Under the pieces are notes generated by a model. The model ran no database searches. It had not been told where the DNA came from and saw nothing but the letters and a program-made list of their open reading frames with translations. A stretch of DNA of 64,000 nucleotides from Callaeas wilsoni (taxonomy: Eukaryota > Chordata > Aves > Passeriformes > Callaeidae), in assembly GCA_013398955.1 (NCBI GenBank), contig VWPU01004984.1, positions 62,001-126,000 on the forward strand, in the 5' to 3' direction. A program made the translations under genes and the position numbers. Below, piece after piece: positions 57,986 through 64,000 of this stretch (within the stretch, counting starts at the first letter, position 1; every line of letters begins with the position of its first letter).

Positions 57986-60900
57986 GCACCAGTGACCCAC
58001 CGAGGTCCCCCCGGCCCGACCCATCCCGGGACTTCATGAGCAAGCATTTGTCCGACAACAAAACAACCCCAGAAATCTCATCTTTTAATGGTGCTGAAGA
58101 CATCCCAATGATTTTTACCAGATTTGACAGAAAATTCTCATGCTAACAAGTCTCCAGTGACAATGAGGCACGTGGAAAGTTAAAAATGAGAATGGATACA
58201 ACTCAGACAGGGTGAGGGAGAGCCACCACCACGCAGAGGATGGGCACAGAACTGATGGCAGGACGCGAGACAACCTCTGGGAAAACCAGATTTTCCCTAC
58301 AGACGTCTGGTTGGTGAGCCCAGGCCTGAGGGAGGGGCTGGTGGCAGCGCCTGTGTCCCCACGCTGGGCACGGGGAAGGTCCCTGCCAGCACAGGGTGAC
58401 ACGGCTCCCCCGGCACCCTGTGCTCCACCACCCAGCCGGGCGGGTTTTACACCTTATTTTTACTTATTTTTACAGCACAGACAAGCCTCAGCAAAAATTA
58501 AGGTGATCTTTTCTGCACGCTACACAATTTCCCCACATTTTACTCCAGTAACGCGTAAATTATTTTGTAAACGGGTCAGATCTGCTGACCAGTGGGATCT
58601 GCTCCAGTCCTGAGGTCCTGTTCGGTTAAACTGATTCTCCAAAAAACTCCAGGCACAATTTGCCATTTTGTTTGTTCTGCAGAAGATTATTCACAACTAT
58701 CTAAAATTATTCTGAACTTACAATTATTCAAAAAATCATCCCCCAGAACATGCCAAGGCACTGGAGATGAAGGTCAGGCACACAAAACTAAAGACTCAAA
58801 GCATCATGTGATTGTCAGAAAAAATGAGATTTTACCTTTCCTTAACCATGTTTCAACTGCATTTCAAATATACATAAAATTTACTTCAAGTGAAAAATCA
58901 GACATAAAAAATTGGACCCAAGTCCAACAAAATGTTTCCTACCTCCATGTGGAGTCTTTAAATCATTTATGAGCTGGACTAAGTGCTTTTAGAGCTGGAA
59001 TTAAAATATTTTAGCATAATTTTACCTCAATGGAAATTTGATTCTCCATCAAAAGCTGAAATATTTAACAAATTTGCACATCAAAGAATACCCCCTTATG
59101 CCTTAGCTTATAGAATCTCTAGAAAATAAAATAGACAGGTACTAATTATCTATGAACTAAATATATATATATTAAATATTTGCCATTTTACCTAACCAAA
59201 GGCCTTGCTTTTAGCACTGCAATGATCTCAAAAGAAAAAACAAGGCTCAGAATTATTTCCACTTCAGATAGAATTTGACTGAAATTGCAAAGATCAGGTT
59301 GGTTTTCACATGAGCAGCTGACCCTACAAAGGCTTATGAAGATGATGACCCAGTGCAATTAATTCTTGGGATTTAACGAGGTCATTCCCAGGGCAAAGCC
59401 CACATTAAAGACAGGACCGCTCCTGTCCGTGCCAGCAGGGAAGTGCAAACCCTCCTAGCGTGGAGAAATACACCAATATTGGAGTCACACCGATATTGGC
59501 ATCCCAAAACATCACCCTACACTCAGCAGAACAAACCCAGCGACACAAAGCCCCTGCACGGCAAGAGCAGCACAGGAGTATTTGCATCACAGCTTCACCA
59601 GCTCAGCCATGTCCATGAAAAAAAAATAATTTAAAATGTCAGTTACCTCAAGCATTTAATCACTTTTCCAAAGCAGGTGGAAAAAACCCAACCCACAACA
59701 GAAGATAATGCCCTGAAACAGATTTTTGCCTGACGAGTTTCACCCTCAGCTGGACCTAGGACTGAGCACAGGCTGAGCTCACCAGCCTCAGCTCAAGGCT
59801 CTGGGCACGGCTTAAACCCCGATGTTTTCCTGCCTGCAGTTCTCACCTCTGCTCTTCAGCCCCAGCAGCAGCAGATTTGAACCTCTTGGCAAAAGCCAGC
59901 AGAAATGAGCAGGGACAAAAGAGTGGCTGTGATTTCTCCCAGGAAATCTTTCTGCACCTTCCATGGCTGCAGCACTGCTGGCCTGGCTGGGACTGAGATT
60001 AAAGTCAGACAAAAATAAAGAACCAGCAATCCCTGGTTTCCACACAGGCAGCTCGGCACAGTGGCTCGCGCCACACTCACTGTGGCCAAAGGCACGACCC
60101 CAAATCACAGTAATCCCATAATAAACACTCCTCCAGGTTCATCTGTGGCTCCTGGGCAGCGCAAACACAAACCCCTGCCAGCCCCAAACCTGGCTGAGGC
60201 TCCAGCGTGGGGCCCCTCACCCAGCAGAGCCCCTAGCCCTGGTTCTGCCAGAGGACTGTGGGGCTTTGGGGTTGTTTAACTCTCACTTTACTGCTCAGGA
60301 GCTTTGGCTTTACCAAAAGATGGTGGAAAGGCAGCAGCAGGTCACACGAACACCAACACACACGAGTTCTTCTGTTTGCAGTCAACACTCAGTGTCTGCA
60401 GCAAAACACAGACGGGGCCAGCAGGAAGGTGGAGGCTGGTCCTGCAGGGAACCGCGAGCAGGGGGAGCTGCAGCGGCTTGAAGGAAATCAGCATCACTAA
60501 ACCACAGGCTGGCAGTGCCAGTGTGAAACCCAAAATAAGCACCCCGTGCCCACTGCAGTGCCCGTCCCTGTTTTGTGACGCGGGCTGAAAATGGTTTCTG
60601 TGTCAAAACACTCAGACGAGTGAAACATTTATCAGTGCAGCTGCCACGTCAGAAGTGACTCCACTCACCCACAGCAGCAACGCCCCTGGAAAAAACAGAG
60701 CCTGACATTCAGCAGGAGCTGCTAAAGACACTTCCAGTACAGCTGAGACGCAGAGTGTTCATTTCCATAACGCTCTGTCATTAATGGACGTGCTAACGAT
60801 CTCTTAATTCTTCATTTAGACTGGTAATTGCTGATTGGGACATCTGGGAATAGAGATGAGCTGATTTATACCATCTTCCAGTCTGGCTTGGGCTTCTGAA

Positions 60901-63900
60901 GGTTGCACCTGGGAGGAACATCCCTGCTCCGGAATAATCCAGAATAACCCAAACCCAACAGTTCTGAGGGTCCCTCCTCCCATAGTTTACAAATTCAGGG
61001 GATGAGAGAAGGCACAGAGAGCAGTGAGAACGGCAGACTTCCCCTTAAAAAACCTGATACATGCCTACCACTGTTCATTTAAAACAGCAGAAGGCAGGAG
61101 AGGCCTTTCCAGGACAGGGGAGGAATATCACAAAAGCATAAATGGATATACTCAGCAGCAAAATGTATAAATACATGGAATTCCTTCATAAAACAAATGC
61201 TTTAGAGCAAAAGTTTCCAGTCAGTGATCCCCAGTTCCTGAAGATAAAATTGGATTGCTTTAAAGGCTCCATAAACAAATGCAAGCAAAATGTGCTTCTT
61301 GCCCGCAGGCTCAAATCAGATTCATGTCACTGCTAAAAAATGATTCCAGGCCTAAAAGGAAAAGGGCTGAAACTCAGTGTTCTAGGAAATTCCGGCCATA
61401 AGAAGTTCTAATCTCCAGTTAATTCCCAAGAACTCCCTATTGCAGTGAATTCTCTGGCAAATGGCATTTATTCCAGTTCCCTTTAAAACAGGGCAGCGTG
61501 CATTAATATAGACTTATTAATGCTATGACCCCTGGATGTTATTTTAAATAAGAACATTAAAAGTATTTCTTTTGGTTGCCTGGCTGCTTTTGCTGTTGCA
61601 TTTTAATATTTTCTTGTGTTTTGCTTGAAATGGAGTTCGGAGGCTGCACAAACTGCACTGAGGCCAAAAGCAACATGATCCAGGTAATCTTCAGCACATC
61701 TTTTAGCTACAATCTAATTTAATTACCTGAGAAATCATTTTACCACGGTTTTATTGTGCTTTTATGTAAATAAAAAATAGCCAGGAGCCAAAAATACACA
61801 TCCCACTAGCTGTGGGGAAGTGTGTCCTTTTGGGAGTTAACACTGCTGTTCTTTCCTTCCTGGCACAGGTAGGACTGGACTTGCAAAGGCATCTTTTAAT
61901 AAATAAAGGTTTAGAATTTAGCTACACAAACCTGTGCACGGTCACAGCTGAAAAGATCTCCAGCTGGGCAGCCTGGAAAGAATATGGGAGAGAGGGAAAG
62001 AGGAAAGAGTGACCCAGAGCAGTTTTTAGTTGACTTTTGTCCCGCTGGTGGCTGACCTGCCCTGAAGTCTCCTGGCCAGCTGCTCCTTCCTCCTCTCCCC
62101 GTGTCCTGCCCATGCCTCAGGACAAAGGGATGAGAACAAGTAGCTGCAGGAAGGCAGGAACATTTGCAATAGCAAATAAAACATTTGCAACAACCACACT
62201 GTGCTGTCATTTTTTCATCGGCACCTTAAGTGCTTCTGGCGCTGTTCTGCCCTCTGGCAAAACAGGAGTTAAAAAAAATCAGCATTTTCAAAACTGCACC
62301 GAGGCTTTTGTTCAAAGTTCCAGAGATTCCTTGTGATCATGTGAACAAACTGTGCAGCAAAGGGACTCCCCCAGGCCATGGCACTGCCATCCCTGTGGGG
62401 ACAATTCCCACCCAGGGGCTCCACACAAGGCAGGTCTGATTGAAAACCAAAACAGAACTTCCACCCTGCCCTCCCCACACGGGCACTGCTTTCCTACAGC
62501 TCAGCCCAATCCTCCCTGGCAATGCCAATCCAGTGATTACAACTCCCCAAAGTGCACAGGGGATCCTCAGCCCAGAATGAAAATGTTCATGCAGGAGGTT
62601 ACGGCAGCCAAGGACAAATTCAGCAGAATTTGGGATTCGTCTCCTTCCTAAGCCAGCCACAAGGCTGAGACAGAACAATATTTGTGGGGTTTGAATATTA
62701 CAGACTTTCCTCTGAGTCACACAGAGGCTCCTTTCCTCACCAGTGCCTGTTCTAGGCCATGGAATGGGATCTCACTGAGGTTTCCCTTTCCAAGATGTGC
62801 TACAGCCACTCCCACCTCCCCCAGCACTTCTATGCTGCTCTGGTGTCCTAAAAAATGTAATAGCTTCAGTTAACACATAAAGGACTCATCTTCCTATTGC
62901 CTCATCCTTCTCTGAGGCTCCCAGAATGAAGTGATGCATGACATTCAGCTTTCACAGAAAGAAGAGAATAGTTACTGGTCCTTGGACAGAAAAAAAAAAC
63001 AAACCAAACCAAACAGTTTAGACTCAAAATATCTATTTAGTAAACATTTCACAATTCATATTGAATTTTATGCCTTTTTTGACTCATTATTTTTGAATTA
63101 TTAAGGATGAGAAAAATTGTCTGTACACAGCACCTTTCCTTTTTAAAAGCCCTGAAGCACCTGCAATTCAGGCTGTAAACTCCTCTGGGAGGAAAGCACC
63201 CTCCTCCAGGGGTGTACTGTGTGCTATGAACAGCTGGTGCCCAGGAAAAACTCTCCAGCTCTCAGTTCTGCCTTCACCCTTGCATCCTGCTGCTGTGAGG
63301 AAAGAGTCTCTTCCTACCCTCACATTTTACCATCAAGAACAGGCACTCTTCACTTCCACATCATTTAAAATCAAAGTTAAAATTTGTCTTTACACTGACC
63401 TGGTGAAATAAGGTCCTGGGAAGAATTTTCCTGGCTCCTTTTCCAATGGTCTGTGCACTCCCATTGCATAAAGTCCAGGACAGAGCAAAGGGTTTATAGC
63501 CAATAAATCCTGCATTCATGCACAAAGTCTGTGTGACATGGACACACTTGGGAAGATGTTGGATAATCTATTTGTCCCTTTTCACTTTGGTGCCTGTGAT
63601 TCTGTCTGCCTGGCACAAAAGACTGCCAGAAGGGACCTTTTTTGGTTAAAATTAAAGAACTAGATGTTTTCCATATCTAATGTTCACAATTCTAAAGAGC
63701 TCCTAAATATTAGGAAAACAACTGACTGTCCATAAGAATGAATCAGACTTCTAAAGAGTCATCTCTGGGGAAAAAAAAAAATCATTAAAATCAAGCTGGA
63801 GAGGCAACATTTCCATGGGCACAGGCACGTAAAGGTCTGAGGAGAAATGAGATAACCATGCCCTTGTGGCCTGGCTGAATTAGGAGGCAGTGCCAAAACT

Positions 63901-64000
63901 TCTGGAGGTGAGAGGTGCTTGATTAGAAGATATTCATTTAAGATATTTTCCTGCATGTTTATATTTGATTTCTCTACCTGTCTGAGGTTCAGGGAGCTTG
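57986..64000. other. AT-rich non-coding, 6 kb
   Basis: Includes a short (AT)n near 59161 and the weak exon candidate at 61636. The last bases (CTGTCTGAGGTTCAG then GGAGCTTG) look like a possible acceptor at the right edge, but only eight bases follow. No repeat recognised. Confidence 0.55.
61636..61683 (+). CDS. weak exon candidate, 48 bp
   Basis: After a T-rich stretch (TTTTCTTGTGTTTTGCTTG) an AG at 61634-61635 precedes 16 codons reading FGGCTNCTEAKSNMIQ. They end at CAG|GTAATC. Phase 0 at both ends. The CxxC pair is suggestive but no family is recognised. It could be a downstream exon of the same plus-strand gene as 44084-44129, or a decoy. Confidence 0.2.

Noticed and set aside
59851..59889. 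Minus-strand segment reading RFKSAAAGAEEQ before GTGAGA
   Set aside because: The acceptor is weak and the segment is partly a GCT run; one of many decoys expected in 64 kb.
63960..64000. Possible acceptor at the right edge (CTGTCTGAGGTTCAG)
   Set aside because: Only eight bases follow, so no exon can be judged.
1..64000. tRNA, rRNA, small RNA clusters, or a multi-gene novel system
   Set aside because: No cloverleaf with A and B boxes, no rRNA sequence, and no cluster of unknown conserved genes was recognised by reading both strands.

Overview
The window looks like bird nuclear DNA. At least fourteen 5'-truncated fragments of the avian/reptilian LINE CR1 lie on both strands, several ending in the degenerate ATTCTGTGATT-type 3' tail. 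There are no mammalian-type SINEs, minisatellites are frequent and GC-rich, and the one clear gene is a vertebrate SLC26 anion transporter. GC-rich minisatellites and dense CR1 tails would fit a small chromosome or subtelomeric arm of a bird, but that placement is inference.

Only one gene can be called with confidence: a two-coding-exon sulfate transporter of the SLC26A1/SLC26A2 clade on the minus strand (51306 to 48395, intron 49988-50709, 729 residues). It has the whole SLC26 transmembrane core and a STAS domain. No other complete gene was found. A CpG island at 36.6-37.4 kb is the best promoter. It has a start codon plus strong splice donor on the minus strand (37094-37037). On the plus strand an exon-like ATG segment with good splice sites lies at 44084-44129. 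A further partial exon may sit at the left edge on the minus strand (1-36). If these are real, one gene leaves the island to the left, another to the right, and the SLC26 gene lies antisense inside or beside the right-hand one. This layout is a hypothesis; none of the candidate exons matched a protein I recognise.

Layout: 0-0.7 kb possible exon and a CR1; 2.4-3.4 kb CpG-rich block and 22-bp minisatellite; 4.5-5.5 kb CR1 split by an expanded 23/46-bp minisatellite; 6.2-10.6 kb CR1 copies; 12.0-12.35 kb LTR-like block; 12.55-13.46 kb purine-only tract with a perfect A6G6 array; 13.5-26 kb mostly featureless; 26.16-26.84 kb pyrimidine-only tract with a 68-bp repeat; 28-36.6 kb CR1 copies; 36.6-37.4 kb CpG island; 40.8-41.5 kb three adjacent minisatellites; 44-46 kb candidate exon, CR1 and a TATA/donor pair; 47.8-51.4 kb CR1 and SLC26 gene; 55.9-58.0 kb CR1 fragments including a reverse-transcriptase remnant; 58-64 kb AT-rich, nearly featureless.

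The many remaining open frames are antisense shadows, minisatellite translations or chance. I found no evidence for a new multi-gene system. The most unusual material is repeat biology (a minisatellite born inside a CR1, the A6G6 array, the minisatellite cluster) and an SLC26 protein that departs from both SLC26A1 and SLC26A2 at positions usually conserved.
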